Positions 1 through 9,035 of a stretch of 64,000 nucleotides of DNA are shown here, piece after piece. The translations under genes were made by a program, and so were the position numbers. The notes under the pieces are model-generated. The model had not been told where the DNA came from. It searched no databases and worked only from the letters and a program-made list of their open reading frames with translations. The stretch's first letter is position 1. Every line of letters begins with the position of its first letter. Origin of the DNA: Tropicibacter alexandrii (GTDB lineage: Bacteria; Pseudomonadota; Alphaproteobacteria; Rhodobacterales; Rhodobacteraceae); contig NZ_RCTZ02000002.1 in assembly GCF_003667315.2 (NCBI RefSeq), forward strand, positions 248,001 through 312,000, read 5' to 3'.

Positions 1-153
1 CTGAAAATCGGTCTGCGCCATCGCGGCCTGCTCGACAACGCCACGATCCGCGAACCGCTGAAGGACCTCGGCGAAGCTGCCGAGCGCGAGATCGAAGCCG
101 CCTTCGATGCTGCCGGGATCGGTCGCGTCGATCTGGCGATGGCTGCCGAATAA
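1..153 (+). CDS. Dihydrodipicolinate synthase family protein, C-terminal fragment
   Basis: Only the last 50 codons are inside the window; the reading frame is open from base 1 to TAA at 151-153. The visible residues (KIGLRHRGLLDN, then VREPL-like IREPLKDL) match the C-terminal helices of the DapA/N-acetylneuraminate lyase family, class I aldolases that make or split keto acids through a lysine Schiff base. The catalytic lysine and tyrosine lie upstream, outside the window, so the reaction cannot be stated. A TRAP receptor gene starts 61 bases downstream on the same strand, which suggests catabolism of an imported acid rather than lysine synthesis. The family call rests on the short C-terminal pattern only. 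Confidence 0.6.
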   Translation: MKIGLRHRGLLDNATIREPLKDLGEAAEREIEAAFDAAGIGRVDLAMAAE

Positions 154-214
154 ACGTCAAATCGTTTGCCCCCGGTCCACCACCGGGGGCATCGTCACAT
201 AAAGGGAGGAAACC

Positions 215-1216
215 ATGATCAAATTTACACTCACCGGGCTGCGCCACGCCGCCACGGCAGTGGCAATTGCCGCCATTACCGCGACGAGCGTCGCCGCTCA
301 GGACGTCCGCATCGGCGCGATGCGCGAAGGATCGTCCTGGTATGTTTTTGCCGCGACACTGGAACAGATCATCGAGCCGATCCTTGGCGCGAATTCCGTA
401 GAAGTGATCGCCCGGGGCGGCGGCGTCGCCAACCCGATGGTCGTTCAAGGCGGCAAGGCCGAAATCGCCCTGTCCAACGTCGCCTCGGCCGTCTGGGCCA
501 AGGAGGGGGCCGACGTTTACAACGGCATGCAGGCGCCCGATATTCGCGCCCTCGTCGGTGGCCTGAACAACGTCTATGTCGGTGTCATGGCGCGCAAGGC
601 GTTCACCGACGAAATGGGCACGACCGATCTCGCCGCGATCATGTCCTCCGGGAAGCCGGTTCGCGTTCTGATGAAGCCGGTCGGCTCGTCCGCGGTGCCG
701 GTTGCGCAGATGATCTTCGAGGGGCTTGGCACCTCTGCTGAGCAGATCAAGGCCAATGGCGGCGACATCATTCAGGTCGATACCGGACAGATCTCCGACC
801 AGATGCGCAACGGCAATGCCGACATCTACATCGACACCATGATCAAGGGGCATCCCACGATCACCGAGGTCGCGTTGACCACCGACTCCGTCTTTCTCAA
901 CATCCCCGATGCGGCCATGACCGTGCTCGAGAAGAACGGCCTGACCCCCGGCGCCTACGGCCCGGAGTGGTATCAAGGGCAAAGCGAAAAGACGACCGGA
1001 GCCAACCTCGGGACCGTGCTGATCGCTAATGCCAATCTCGACGAGGAAACGGCTTACAAGATCACCAAGGCCATCATCGAGAACGCGGAAGAGTTGAAGG
1101 CGTCGCATGGCGCGTGGTCGCGCTTCGATCCGAAGAAGGCCATGCTGCCGGAGAACACCGGGATCGAACTGCACCCCGGCGCCGCCCGCTACTACAAGGA
1201 AGCCGGCCTGATGTGA
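215..1216 (+). CDS. TAXI family TRAP transporter solute-binding protein
   Basis: This 333-residue periplasmic receptor should capture a small carboxylate-type solute and hand it to the fused TRAP permease encoded next. Residues 1-29 form a Sec signal peptide ending in SVAAQ. The mature protein begins with DVRIGAMREGSSWYVFA and carries the GGGVANP segment, both typical of TAXI receptors; the length is also usual for them. The start at 215 has a strong ribosome site (AAAGGGAGG, 201-209). The gene follows the DapA-family tail by 61 bases and precedes the permease by 71 bases, so the three probably form one catabolic and transport operon. The ligand cannot be read from the sequence. Confidence 0.9.
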   Translation: MIKFTLTGLRHAATAVAIAAITATSVAAQDVRIGAMREGSSWYVFAATLEQIIEPILGANSVEVIARGGGVANPMVVQGGKAEIALSNVASAVWAKEGADVYNGMQAPDIRALVGGLNNVYVGVMARKAFTDEMGTTDLAAIMSSGKPVRVLMKPVGSSAVPVAQMIFEGLGTSAEQIKANGGDIIQVDTGQISDQMRNGNADIYIDTMIKGHPTITEVALTTDSVFLNIPDAAMTVLEKNGLTPGAYGPEWYQGQSEKTTGANLGTVLIANANLDEETAYKITKAIIENAEELKASHGAWSRFDPKKAMLPENTGIELHPGAARYYKEAGLM

Positions 1217-1287
1217 TCCGGCGGGCGCGGCCGAACTTCCCCGGTCGCGCCCATCCCCGTCCCGCGATGCGCCAAATGGAGGAGACC

Positions 1288-3183
1288 ATGCGCGCCATGT
1301 TGTCCCGCAACCCTGCCCACGCCATCGCCTTCGCGATCGGCCTCGCCCTCATCGCCTTTCAGGTCTGGCTGCTGTTCGAAGCGCAGCAACCGCTGCTGGA
1401 ACGCCCGGTCCACCTGACCGCAGCGCTGGTCCTGCTGTTCCTCTACAAGCCCCTGACGACCGAAAAGCTGCCCCGCTGGCTGCGTATCGCGATCGACGTC
1501 GCGCTGATCGGTGCCTCCGTCGCGGTCCTCGGCTACTACCTGACGGGGTTCGAGCGGCTGACCACCCGGATGGAGAACGTCTCTCCGGTCTTCACCTCCG
1601 ACATCGTCTTTGGCGCGCTTCTCGTATTCCTCCTGCTCGAAGGTTCCCGCCGCGCGGTCGGCTGGGTGTTGGTCTGGGTGCTGCTCGCCTTCATCGCCTA
1701 TGCCTTCTGGGGCAACGTGCTGCCCGGCTGGCTGCAGTTCCGCGGATTCGGGATCGAGGCGGCGACGGAAATCATGACCATGACCACCGCAGGTGTGCTG
1801 GGCATCACCACCTCGACCTCGGTCAGCTTCATCTTCTATTTCATTCTCTTCGGGGCCTTCTACGCGGCGGTCGGCGGAGGCCAGTTGTTCATCGACCTCG
1901 CCATCCGCGCCGCAGGGCGCGCCACCGGCGGCACGGCCAAGGCCGCGATCATCGGGTCCTCGCTCATGGGGTCGATTTCCGGGTCCGCCGTGGCCAACGT
2001 CGTCTCGACCGGCGTGTTCACCATCCCGCTGATGAAGAAGACCGGCGTGCCCGCCCATCGCGCGGCGGGGATCGAGGCCATTGCGTCGACCGGGGGGCAA
2101 CTCATGCCGCCGATCATGGGGGTCGCCGCCTTCATCATGGCGGAGCTTCTGGGCATGCCCTACGCGCAGGTTGCGCTGGCCGGGCTGATCCCGGCGGTCG
2201 CCTTCTACCTCGCGCTCATGCTGGTCGTGGACCTGTCCGCCCGGCGTGAAGGCGTCCGGGCCATGACCGCCGACGAAGTGGCCGAAACCCCGGCTATCCT
2301 GCCGCGCCTGCATCTCATCATTCCGCCCATGGTCCTGATCGGACTGCTGGTCAGCGGATATTCGGCCTCCTACTCCGCCGTGATCGCGTCGCTTTCTTGC
2401 TTCGTCGTGCCCTTCGTGCGCCGCAACACATGGATCGGCACCAAGGAAGTGATCGAAGCGCTCCGCGACACGCCGAAACAGGTCGCCGAGGTCGCCGTCC
2501 CGATCGCCGCCATCGGCATCGTCATCGCCGTTGCGGTGCAGTCGAACCTCGCGCTGAAATTCGCGGGCTCGCTTCTGTCGCTGTCCGAAGGCTCGACCTA
2601 CCTGTCACTGATGCTGGCCATGGTCGGCTGCATCGTGATGGGCATGGGGCTGCCCACGGTCGCCGCCTACATCATCGGCGCGGTCCTGTTCGTTCCTGCC
2701 ATCCAGAAACTCGGTATCGCGCCGCTTCCGGCCCACTTCTTCATCTTCTACTACTGCGTGCTCTCGATGGTGACGCCGCCGGTCGCACTGGCCTCGTTCG
2801 CGGCGGCTGCGGTCGGTCGGGCATCGACGGTCAAGACCTCGCTCTCGGCCTTCGGTCTGTCCTTGGTGGCCTTCTTCGTCCCGTTCGCCTTTGTCTTCGA
2901 TCCGGGTGTGCTGGCACAGGGGTCCATGGCGCAGATCGCTTTCTCCGCAGTCTCGCTTCTTGTGTCCACCGCGCTTTGGGCCGTGGCCTTTGGTGGCTGG
3001 GCCGGGAGACCGCTCGGTTGGGGCACGCGGATACCTGTCGGCCTCGCGGGGCTGGTGGCGGTGATCGCGCCCTCCGGTTCCACGCCTTGGGTCGTTGCGC
3101 TGACGCTGGGCTGGGTCATGGTCGTGGGCATCGCGGTGCTTGCACGGCGCAGCCCGTCCGCCTTGCCCAACCCCGCAGAGTGA
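1288..3183 (+). CDS. TRAP transporter permease, fused small and large (4TM/12TM) subunits
   Basis: This is an inner-membrane protein of 631 residues with about sixteen hydrophobic segments. An N-terminal DctQ-like part of roughly 200 residues is fused to a DctM-like part. The large-subunit hallmark GSSLMGSISGSAVANVVSTG and the later GCIVMGMGLPTVAAY segment are present. It uses an ion gradient to move the solute delivered by the adjacent TAXI receptor. I chose ATG 1288 because GGAGGA lies 5-10 bases upstream; ATG 1267 is an in-frame alternative that would add seven residues, and longer extensions overlap the receptor gene. TAXI receptors normally pair with fused permeases of this kind, which supports the call. 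Confidence 0.9.
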   Translation: MRAMLSRNPAHAIAFAIGLALIAFQVWLLFEAQQPLLERPVHLTAALVLLFLYKPLTTEKLPRWLRIAIDVALIGASVAVLGYYLTGFERLTTRMENVSPVFTSDIVFGALLVFLLLEGSRRAVGWVLVWVLLAFIAYAFWGNVLPGWLQFRGFGIEAATEIMTMTTAGVLGITTSTSVSFIFYFILFGAFYAAVGGGQLFIDLAIRAAGRATGGTAKAAIIGSSLMGSISGSAVANVVSTGVFTIPLMKKTGVPAHRAAGIEAIASTGGQLMPPIMGVAAFIMAELLGMPYAQVALAGLIPAVAFYLALMLVVDLSARREGVRAMTADEVAETPAILPRLHLIIPPMVLIGLLVSGYSASYSAVIASLSCFVVPFVRRNTWIGTKEVIEALRDTPKQVAEVAVPIAAIGIVIAVAVQSNLALKFAGSLLSLSEGSTYLSLMLAMVGCIVMGMGLPTVAAYIIGAVLFVPAIQKLGIAPLPAHFFIFYYCVLSMVTPPVALASFAAAAVGRASTVKTSLSAFGLSLVAFFVPFAFVFDPGVLAQGSMAQIAFSAVSLLVSTALWAVAFGGWAGRPLGWGTRIPVGLAGLVAVIAPSGSTPWVVALTLGWVMVVGIAVLARRSPSALPNPAE

Positions 3184-3246
3184 GCGATGATCGCTCAATG
3201 CGCCCCGAAGGCGCCGTGGTGAGAGGGGCGTAGCACCCCCTCCGCC

Positions 3247-3269
3247 GGGTCACGGACCCTCCGTCACCC
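3247..3269 (+). terminator. Imperfect hairpin downstream of the TRAP operon
   Basis: GGGTCACGGA and TCCGTCACCC form a 10-base inverted repeat with one mismatch and a CCC loop, 64 bases after the permease stop. There is no T-run, so it may only slow polymerase or protect the 3' end. The rest of 3184-3435 shows no gene. Confidence 0.35.
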
Positions 3270-3435
3270 GCGGTCTGCTTCGTGGATGCCCGGGATCAGG
3301 CGAGGATCTGACGCGGGGGGCGGATGAACCGGCGCTGGCCTGCGGAAATCCCCGCGATCTCAAGGGGATGGGGCATTTTCGCGATGCCGACCGCATGACT
3401 GGACCAAAACGACACCCTTCCAACGGCAGGGAAAG

Positions 3436-3457
3436 GCCAGACACCCGTGTGTCTGGC
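3436..3457 (-). terminator. Rho-independent-type terminator after the desaturase gene
   Basis: GCCAGACAC, loop CCGT, GTGTCTGGC is a perfect 9-bp stem touching the desaturase stop codon. Reading the minus strand, it is followed by TTTCCCT. It sits between convergent operons and may also stop plus-strand transcripts from the TRAP genes, where the downstream sequence is TATTCCTTC. Confidence 0.7.
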
Positions 3458-4503
3458 TATTCCTTCAAAGCCCGCGCGTTGGCGAAGGACAAAAGCGTTT
3501 TCGTCTCTTCATTCCACAGGTGCAGCCGGGCGTTGGCGAGGCTTTCGCGGATCGTCATGCGGTTGCCCTCGGCCAGCGCCGCGTGATCCCGCAGAACTTC
3601 GGGCAGGCGATAGAACGGGATGCGACTGTATAGGTGATGCACGTGGTGAATGCCGATATTCGCGGTAAACCACTGCAGGACCGGCGGCATCACGTAGTGG
3701 GAACTGCCATGCAGGGCGGCCTCATGTAGCTGCCAATCCGCATCGGACTCCCAGTGGGTGTTTTCAAACTGATGCTGAACGTAGAACAGCCAGACACCGG
3801 CGGTCGCCGCCAGCAGCGTCGAGGGCAGGAAGATCAGCAGGATCGGCATCAGACCGCCGAAATACACGATGACGGACAGGGCGGCCAGCAACACCGCATT
3901 CGTGCCCATGGCGCTGAACCAGTATTTGCCGACCTTCATGAAGCCCAAGGGCAGGCGGTTCTGAAGCAGGAACAGGTAACCCGGCCCCAGCCCGAACAGG
4001 ACGACCGGGTGGCGATACAGACGGTACAAGAAGCCCTTCATCGGGGACAGGCCGCGATATTCCGCAACGGTCAGGGTCGTGATGTCACCGATGCCGCGAC
4101 GGCCAAGATTGCCGCAGGCATTGTGGTGGATGGAATGCGCGCGCCGCCAGACGTCATACGGTGTCAGCGTCAGAACGCCGAGCACCCGCCCAAGCCAATC
4201 GCTTGCAACGCGGCTCTTGAGGAAGGCTCCGTGCCCGCAATCGTGCTGGATGGCGAACAGACGCAGAAGAAAAGCCGCGTTGAAAAGCGACAGGGCGACC
4301 GTCAGCCAATAGCTGTAGGACAGCGACCACCATGCGGCGGCCCAAAGCAGGATGAAGGGGCCAAGGGTGATGGCCAGTTCTGTCCAGCTTCGAAGGTCGT
4401 TGGGTTCCCGGTATTCGGCAAGAATGCGAACCCAGTCCTTTGCGTCGTGGATAACGGGTTGCCCTTGGGGCGCAGGTGAAAGGTTGCTCATTGCCATCAT
4501 CAT
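3457..4503 (-). CDS. Membrane fatty acid desaturase
   Basis: This inner-membrane di-iron enzyme of 348 residues should introduce a double bond into acyl chains using O2 and reduced electron carriers. The three histidine boxes of the FADS superfamily are visible: HDCGH at residues 87-91, HSIHH at 123-127 and HHVHH near residue 287, with QHQFE before the third. Hydrophobic segments lie between them. It resembles bacterial omega-6/omega-3-type desaturases, but the position of the new double bond cannot be read. The start is uncertain: ATG codons at 4503, 4500, 4497 and 4491 are all in frame and none has a strong ribosome site. It is probably transcribed alone, ending at the adjacent hairpin. Confidence 0.85.
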   Translation of the reverse strand: MMMAMSNLSPAPQGQPVIHDAKDWVRILAEYREPNDLRSWTELAITLGPFILLWAAAWWSLSYSYWLTVALSLFNAAFLLRLFAIQHDCGHGAFLKSRVASDWLGRVLGVLTLTPYDVWRRAHSIHHNACGNLGRRGIGDITTLTVAEYRGLSPMKGFLYRLYRHPVVLFGLGPGYLFLLQNRLPLGFMKVGKYWFSAMGTNAVLLAALSVIVYFGGLMPILLIFLPSTLLAATAGVWLFYVQHQFENTHWESDADWQLHEAALHGSSHYVMPPVLQWFTANIGIHHVHHLYSRIPFYRLPEVLRDHAALAEGNRMTIRESLANARLHLWNEETKTLLSFANARALKE

Positions 4504-4658
4504 CTAGTTGTCGTTGCAGTCGTCTCTAAACGATCGAGCCGCTCTGGCAAATGTGAATACCTTTCGCTACACATCTTGTTGTGTGATCCGGCAAGCCGAT
4601 ATCCATGGCGCGTCGGCACCTTGGCTGGATAAAATTGCCTAGGCCGAGGCGAACAGGA

Positions 4659-5729
4659 TCACCGCCGCGCCGCTTTGCGCTGCTCGTAGGCATCGATCAT
4701 GCGGATGATCCAAGGGATGTTCGGCATGAACAGAAAGATCCGGGTCAGCTGAAAGGCCGTGACCAGCGCAAGGTCGATTCCAAGGAACTTGGCCGTCAGT
4801 GCCATTTCCGTGACCCCGCCGGGCGCGGCCCCCAGAACGAGCACTTCCCAAGGCTGGCCGGCCAAGGCTGCAATCGCCACCGCGATGCCAGAGATGACGG
4901 CCAGCAACATCAGCGTGCTTGTCATGATCGCGAACAATTGGCGTTTTTGATTGGCAAAGAGGTCGTGCCGGAACGTGCTGCCCAGCCATGTGCCCAAGAC
5001 GATCTGCGCCAGCGACAGGATTTCGACCGGGAAGGCCGTCGGGTGCAGGCCGATGGCGCTGGCGGCGGCGGAAAAGGTCAGCGGCCCAAGGAAATACGGG
5101 TTGGACAGGCGCAGGCGTTTGAACAGCAGCGCGCCGGTGATGGCCAGCAGCGCGAGGAAGCCGTTGCCGACGGGATCGAGCCCACCGCCCGCCATCATGT
5201 CAGAGCGATCCGGCCAGCCGTCCAGCGCGAAGACCGCAATCGGCACAAGGATCACCACCGCCGCGATGCGGGTGGTCTGGGCAAGGATGACCGGCGCCGG
5301 ATCGCATCCATGCCGTTCCGCCATGATGGCCGCCTCGACCGGGCTGGTCGGGAAGGTCGACAAAAAGGCCTGCGACAGGCGGAGTCCCGTGGTGCGTGCA
5401 ACGAGGATGGCGATCATCCCGGCGCAGGCTGCCGAGGCGAGCGCGGTTCCGATCATCACCGGGGCGAGGCTGAGCAGGGCAGCCAATGCGGCCGGTGTGA
5501 AGGCAAGCCCAACCTGTGCGGCGATGGTCATCTGGCCAAAGGGGCGCGTCTTGACCGGCACCGTCACCTTCAGCAGCCCCGAGATCGACAGCGCCGCCGA
5601 CAGGACCAAGGGCCCGATCATCCATGGCAGCGGGATGCCCATGCGGGCGAACATCCAACCAACGCCGGTCGCCGAAAGGTACAGAATGGACAGGGTAAGC
5701 AAAGTCTTGATGCGCAATGGCACGGGCAT
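4659..5729 (-). CDS. AbrB family membrane protein (duplicated AbrB membrane domain)
   Basis: This is a 356-residue, strongly hydrophobic protein with about ten membrane segments. Repeated patterns, PLPWMIGPLVLSA in the first half and LPTSP/PGGVTEMAL-type turns later, match the AbrB membrane family, often annotated as ammonia monooxygenase or AbrB regulator although it is neither a known oxidase nor a DNA-binding AbrB. A transport role is likely but the substrate is unknown. I placed the start at ATG 5729 (MPVPLRIK), where hydrophobic coding begins; 48 further upstream codons are open but overlap the thioesterase gene and lack family character. The thioesterase lies 82 bases upstream on the same strand, so co-transcription is possible. 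Confidence 0.75.
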   Translation of the reverse strand: MPVPLRIKTLLTLSILYLSATGVGWMFARMGIPLPWMIGPLVLSAALSISGLLKVTVPVKTRPFGQMTIAAQVGLAFTPAALAALLSLAPVMIGTALASAACAGMIAILVARTTGLRLSQAFLSTFPTSPVEAAIMAERHGCDPAPVILAQTTRIAAVVILVPIAVFALDGWPDRSDMMAGGGLDPVGNGFLALLAITGALLFKRLRLSNPYFLGPLTFSAAASAIGLHPTAFPVEILSLAQIVLGTWLGSTFRHDLFANQKRQLFAIMTSTLMLLAVISGIAVAIAALAGQPWEVLVLGAAPGGVTEMALTAKFLGIDLALVTAFQLTRIFLFMPNIPWIIRMIDAYEQRKAARR

Positions 5730-5811
5730 GTCCTGATGTTTCTCTGGATGGGTGTTCGGCAGTGCAAAGTCGCCCGGCCCATTCCTTGTCGGTGGGCTGC
5801 CGGGCCATGGG

Positions 5812-6213
5812 CTATTCCATGGGGCGCAGGTCTTGCACGGGAATGGGCTTGCCCTCCGGGTCGAGCGCCACAAAGACGAAATTCGCCTCGGTCACCTTTT
5901 CGCTGAAGCGCGTTTCGCGCGGGCGGCGCCATGCTTCGACATGGATGGTCATGGACGTCCGTCCGACCTTGGTCAGCGCTGCATAAAGCGACACCTCGTC
6001 GCCAACCTTGACCGGGCGGTGAAAGATCATGCCGTCCACCGCGATGGTGGCGCTGCGCGCGCCCGATGTATAGGTCGCGACCGTTCCGGCGGCGAGGTCC
6101 ATCTGGCTCATCAGCCAACCGCCAAAGATGTCGCCTGCGGGGTTCGTATCGGCGGGCATGGCAATGGTGCGAATGGTCGGGTTGCCGCTTGGCGGTTGGT
6201 CTGTGCCAGCCAT
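5812..6213 (-). CDS. Acyl-CoA thioesterase, YciA-like hotdog fold
   Basis: This cytosolic enzyme of 133 residues should hydrolyse acyl-CoA to free acid and CoA. The YciA/BACH signature is clear near residue 20: DTNPAGDIFGGWLMSQMD, in which the Asn and Asp around the GDIFGG turn are the active-site residues of the family. The later VDGMIFHRPVKVGDEV segment is also conserved. Length is normal for a single hotdog subunit that works as a hexamer. ATG 6213 was chosen because the family begins shortly before the motif; 49 extra open codons upstream look non-coding. It is divergent from the FadJ-like gene, with 185 bases between, which may hold both promoters. Confidence 0.88.
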   Translation of the reverse strand: MAGTDQPPSGNPTIRTIAMPADTNPAGDIFGGWLMSQMDLAAGTVATYTSGARSATIAVDGMIFHRPVKVGDEVSLYAALTKVGRTSMTIHVEAWRRPRETRFSEKVTEANFVFVALDPEGKPIPVQDLRPME

Positions 6214-6398
6214 GGTGCATTGTCCTTGTTCGGGGTCTGGACCCGTCAGGAGGATGCTCCTGACGGGATTGCATGCTGCCAGCATACTTAATCCTCGGCT
6301 GGTCTGAACCCAACCAATGGTTTGGTCACGGCATACCCGCTGCTCAGTATACACAGCCAAACGCCGGGTTTCCGGCCATTGAGACGGAGGGGACAGGC

Positions 6399-8351
6399 AT
6401 GGCTGATGTAACTGTCGAGATCAGGGATGGGCTTGGCTGGGTCACCATCGACAATCCGCCGGTGAACGCCCTGGGGCGTGCTGTGCGGCAGGGGCTTTGG
6501 GACGCGGTGGTCAGGCTGCGCGACGCCGATGTGCGGGCGGTGGTGCTGACCGGGGCCGGTCGTGCCTTTGTCGCCGGGGCCGATATTCGCGAACTGGGGC
6601 AGACACCGCGCGCGCCCTATCTGCCGGACGTTCTGGCCGCGATTGCAGAGGCGCCGGTGCCTTGGGTCGCCGCGATCAATGGCCCGGCGCTGGGCGGTGG
6701 GCTCGAACTGGCGATGGCTTGTCATGCGCGGATCGGGGTGGCGTTGGCCAAGCTGGGTCTGCCAGAGGTCACTCTCGGGATCATTCCTGGGTCTGGCGGC
6801 ACGGTGCGCCTGCCACGTCTGGTTCCGATGGAAACGGCGATCAAGCTGGTGACCGGCGGCAAGCCCATCGGCGCGCCCGAGGCGCTGGAGGCGGGGTTGG
6901 TTGACCGGCTGGCACAGGATGACTTGCACGCCGAGGCCGCTGCGATGGCGCGGGATCTGGCGGCGGCGGGTCGTCCCAAACCGGCGCTTGCCCGCGATCT
7001 GGTGGCAGGCGATCCCATCGACTGGGAGGCACAAGAGGCACAGCTGCGCAAACGCAGCCGGGGCGCGGCGGCCCCGCTGGAGGCTCTGGCCTCGCTGAAA
7101 TGCGCGGCAAACGCGCCTGTCGACGTGGCGCTGGCGGGGGAGCGGGAACGGTTCCTGCGGCTCGCCAAGTCGGACGAGGCGGCGGCGCTGCGGCGTGTGT
7201 TCTTTGCCGAACGGCGCGCGGGTCAGGCGTTGAAACAGGCCGATGCGGACCCGGTCGACCTGTCGCGCGTGGGTGTGATCGGCGGCGGCACGATGGGGGC
7301 GGGGATCGCCACCGCCTTGCTGCTGGCTGGCTCAAACGTGTGTGTGATCGAACGCGATGATCCGGCGGCTGAGGCAGCGAAAACCCGCGTCGCCGACACC
7401 ATCGCCGCCAGCGTCGAACGTGGGGCTGTCTCTGCTGCCAAGGGAGAGGCCGCACTGGCCAACCTGACCACCGACACGGATTATGCGGCGCTGAAAGACT
7501 GCCCGCTGGTGATCGAGGCCGTCTTCGAGGACATGGCCGTCAAGCGCGCGGTCTTTGACACGCTGGACGCGGTAATGCCCGCCGAGGCGATCCTTGCCAC
7601 CAACACGTCGTATCTCGACGTGAACGCGCTGGCAGCGATGACGCGGGACCCCGCGCGCATTCTGGGCCTGCACTTCTTTTCGCCCGCCCATGTCATGAAA
7701 CTGCTTGAGGTGGTTCGGGGCGAGGCCACCGGCGCGCGGGCGCTGGCAACGGGTGGGGCGCTGGCCAAGCTCTTGCGCAAGATACCGGTGGTGGCCGGGG
7801 TCTGTGACGGCTTTATCGGCAACCGCATCATGGCCGCCTACCGGCGCGAATGCGAATTCATGCTCGAAGAGGGCGCTCTGCCGCATCAGGTCGACGCGGC
7901 GATGCAGGCCTTTGGCTTTGCCATGGGGATTTATGCCGTTCAGGACATGAGCGGGCTGGATATCGCTTGGGCGCAGCGCAAGGCGCGGGCGCCCGATCGC
8001 GACCCGTCCGAACGCTATGCCCATATCGCCGACCGTCTGTGTGCAGCCGGGCGGCTGGGGCGCAAGACCGGCAAAGGCTGGTACGATTATGCGTCGGGCA
8101 AGGCCGAGATCGCCCCGGAGGTCACGCGGATCATCGAAGAGGAAAGCGCAAAGGCGGGCCGCACCCGCAAGGCGTTCACCGAAGCCGAGATCATCACGCG
8201 CATCCTGACCACGATGCAGCGCGAGGGGCAGGCCGTGCTGGATGAAGGGATCGCCGAAGGGCCGGATGACATCGACGTGGTGATGATCACGGGCTACGGG
8301 TTCCCGCGTCACAAGGGTGGCCCGATGTACATGGCGCGCACCGCCGACTGA
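6399..8351 (+). CDS. Bifunctional enoyl-CoA hydratase / 3-hydroxyacyl-CoA dehydrogenase (FadJ-like)
   Basis: This 650-residue cytosolic enzyme carries out two beta-oxidation steps, hydration of 2-enoyl-CoA and NAD-dependent oxidation of the 3-hydroxyacyl-CoA. The N-terminal crotonase domain (about 1-190) has GGGLELAMACHA and LPEVTLGIIPG, which hold the two catalytic glutamates. The dehydrogenase domain starts with the NAD motif GGGTMGAGIA near residue 294, followed by LHFFSPAHVMKLLEVVRG and a duplicated C-terminal helical domain. It is somewhat shorter than E. coli FadJ. ATG 6399 follows GACGGAGGGG. The TTT transporter operon begins 174 bases downstream on the same strand, so it may serve the same carboxylate pathway, but it could also be a general fatty-acid enzyme. 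Confidence 0.92.
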   Translation: MADVTVEIRDGLGWVTIDNPPVNALGRAVRQGLWDAVVRLRDADVRAVVLTGAGRAFVAGADIRELGQTPRAPYLPDVLAAIAEAPVPWVAAINGPALGGGLELAMACHARIGVALAKLGLPEVTLGIIPGSGGTVRLPRLVPMETAIKLVTGGKPIGAPEALEAGLVDRLAQDDLHAEAAAMARDLAAAGRPKPALARDLVAGDPIDWEAQEAQLRKRSRGAAAPLEALASLKCAANAPVDVALAGERERFLRLAKSDEAAALRRVFFAERRAGQALKQADADPVDLSRVGVIGGGTMGAGIATALLLAGSNVCVIERDDPAAEAAKTRVADTIAASVERGAVSAAKGEAALANLTTDTDYAALKDCPLVIEAVFEDMAVKRAVFDTLDAVMPAEAILATNTSYLDVNALAAMTRDPARILGLHFFSPAHVMKLLEVVRGEATGARALATGGALAKLLRKIPVVAGVCDGFIGNRIMAAYRRECEFMLEEGALPHQVDAAMQAFGFAMGIYAVQDMSGLDIAWAQRKARAPDRDPSERYAHIADRLCAAGRLGRKTGKGWYDYASGKAEIAPEVTRIIEEESAKAGRTRKAFTEAEIITRILTTMQREGQAVLDEGIAEGPDDIDVVMITGYGFPRHKGGPMYMARTAD

Positions 8352-8525
8352 CGCTTGCCGCCCCCGAATTGCGAACCTTCGCGGTCCAAAGCGCGCCTCG
8401 GTGACCAATCCCAAGTGTCGGCAAGGCAAACAAATACTCAGTTCACCGGGCAGCCCCTGATTTGGGACACTGACAGATAGGAGATTTGCCGATGCTCGCG
8501 CCGGGCATTGGCGAGGGAGGAACAC

Positions 8526-9026
8526 ATGGAAGACTACAAGAAAGCCCTTGGCTGGCGGTTGCGCTGGGATGTGGTGCGCGGAGCGCTGCCGGTGCTGGAT
8601 CTGTTGGGCTGTGCGGCGCTGCTGGCCGTGTTCTGGCAGTATTACACACAGGCGTCTGCCTTGCCGCCGCCGTTCAACGAGGTCGATATCGGCGCGGGCG
8701 GCTTTCCGATCCTGCTGGCTGTGGCCACATTGATCGGCATTGCTGCCGTGGCCATTGCTGCCGTCATTCGCCTTCTCGATCCGGTGCCGGTGGCTTGGGT
8801 CTCGATCCGGCGACCGCTGTTCGTTCTGGCGACGATTGGGCTGCTGCTCCTCCAGTCGATCTATTTCGAGACGCTGGGCACCCTGCCAAGCGTGCTGATC
8901 TTTTCCATCCTGACGATGCTGGCCTGCGGTGAACGCCGCCCGCTGCACCTGATCGGTGTGCCGCTCGCCCTTGGGGCGTTCATCTTCGTCGTTTTCAACC
9001 TGGCGCTCGACGTCAACCTGCCGTGA
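8526..9026 (+). CDS. tctB: Tripartite tricarboxylate transporter small membrane subunit TctB
   Basis: This 166-residue integral membrane protein has four predicted hydrophobic segments and is the small permease subunit of a TTT carboxylate importer. The EVDIGAGGFPILLAV segment after the first membrane helix is a family feature. The start at ATG 8526 follows GGGAGGAAC; an in-frame TTG at 8508 would add six residues. It lies 9 bases before tctA, with tctC next, giving the order tctB-tctA-tctC. The 174 bases upstream contain no gene and presumably the operon promoter. Confidence 0.85.
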   Translation: MEDYKKALGWRLRWDVVRGALPVLDLLGCAALLAVFWQYYTQASALPPPFNEVDIGAGGFPILLAVATLIGIAAVAIAAVIRLLDPVPVAWVSIRRPLFVLATIGLLLLQSIYFETLGTLPSVLIFSILTMLACGERRPLHLIGVPLALGAFIFVVFNLALDVNLP

Positions 9027-9035
9027 GGAACAAAC

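Noticed and set aside
8486-8932. Open frame with a possible ribosome site before ATG 8492 overlapping tctB
   Set aside because: It runs out of frame through tctB and has no recognisable family; tctB has a better ribosome site.
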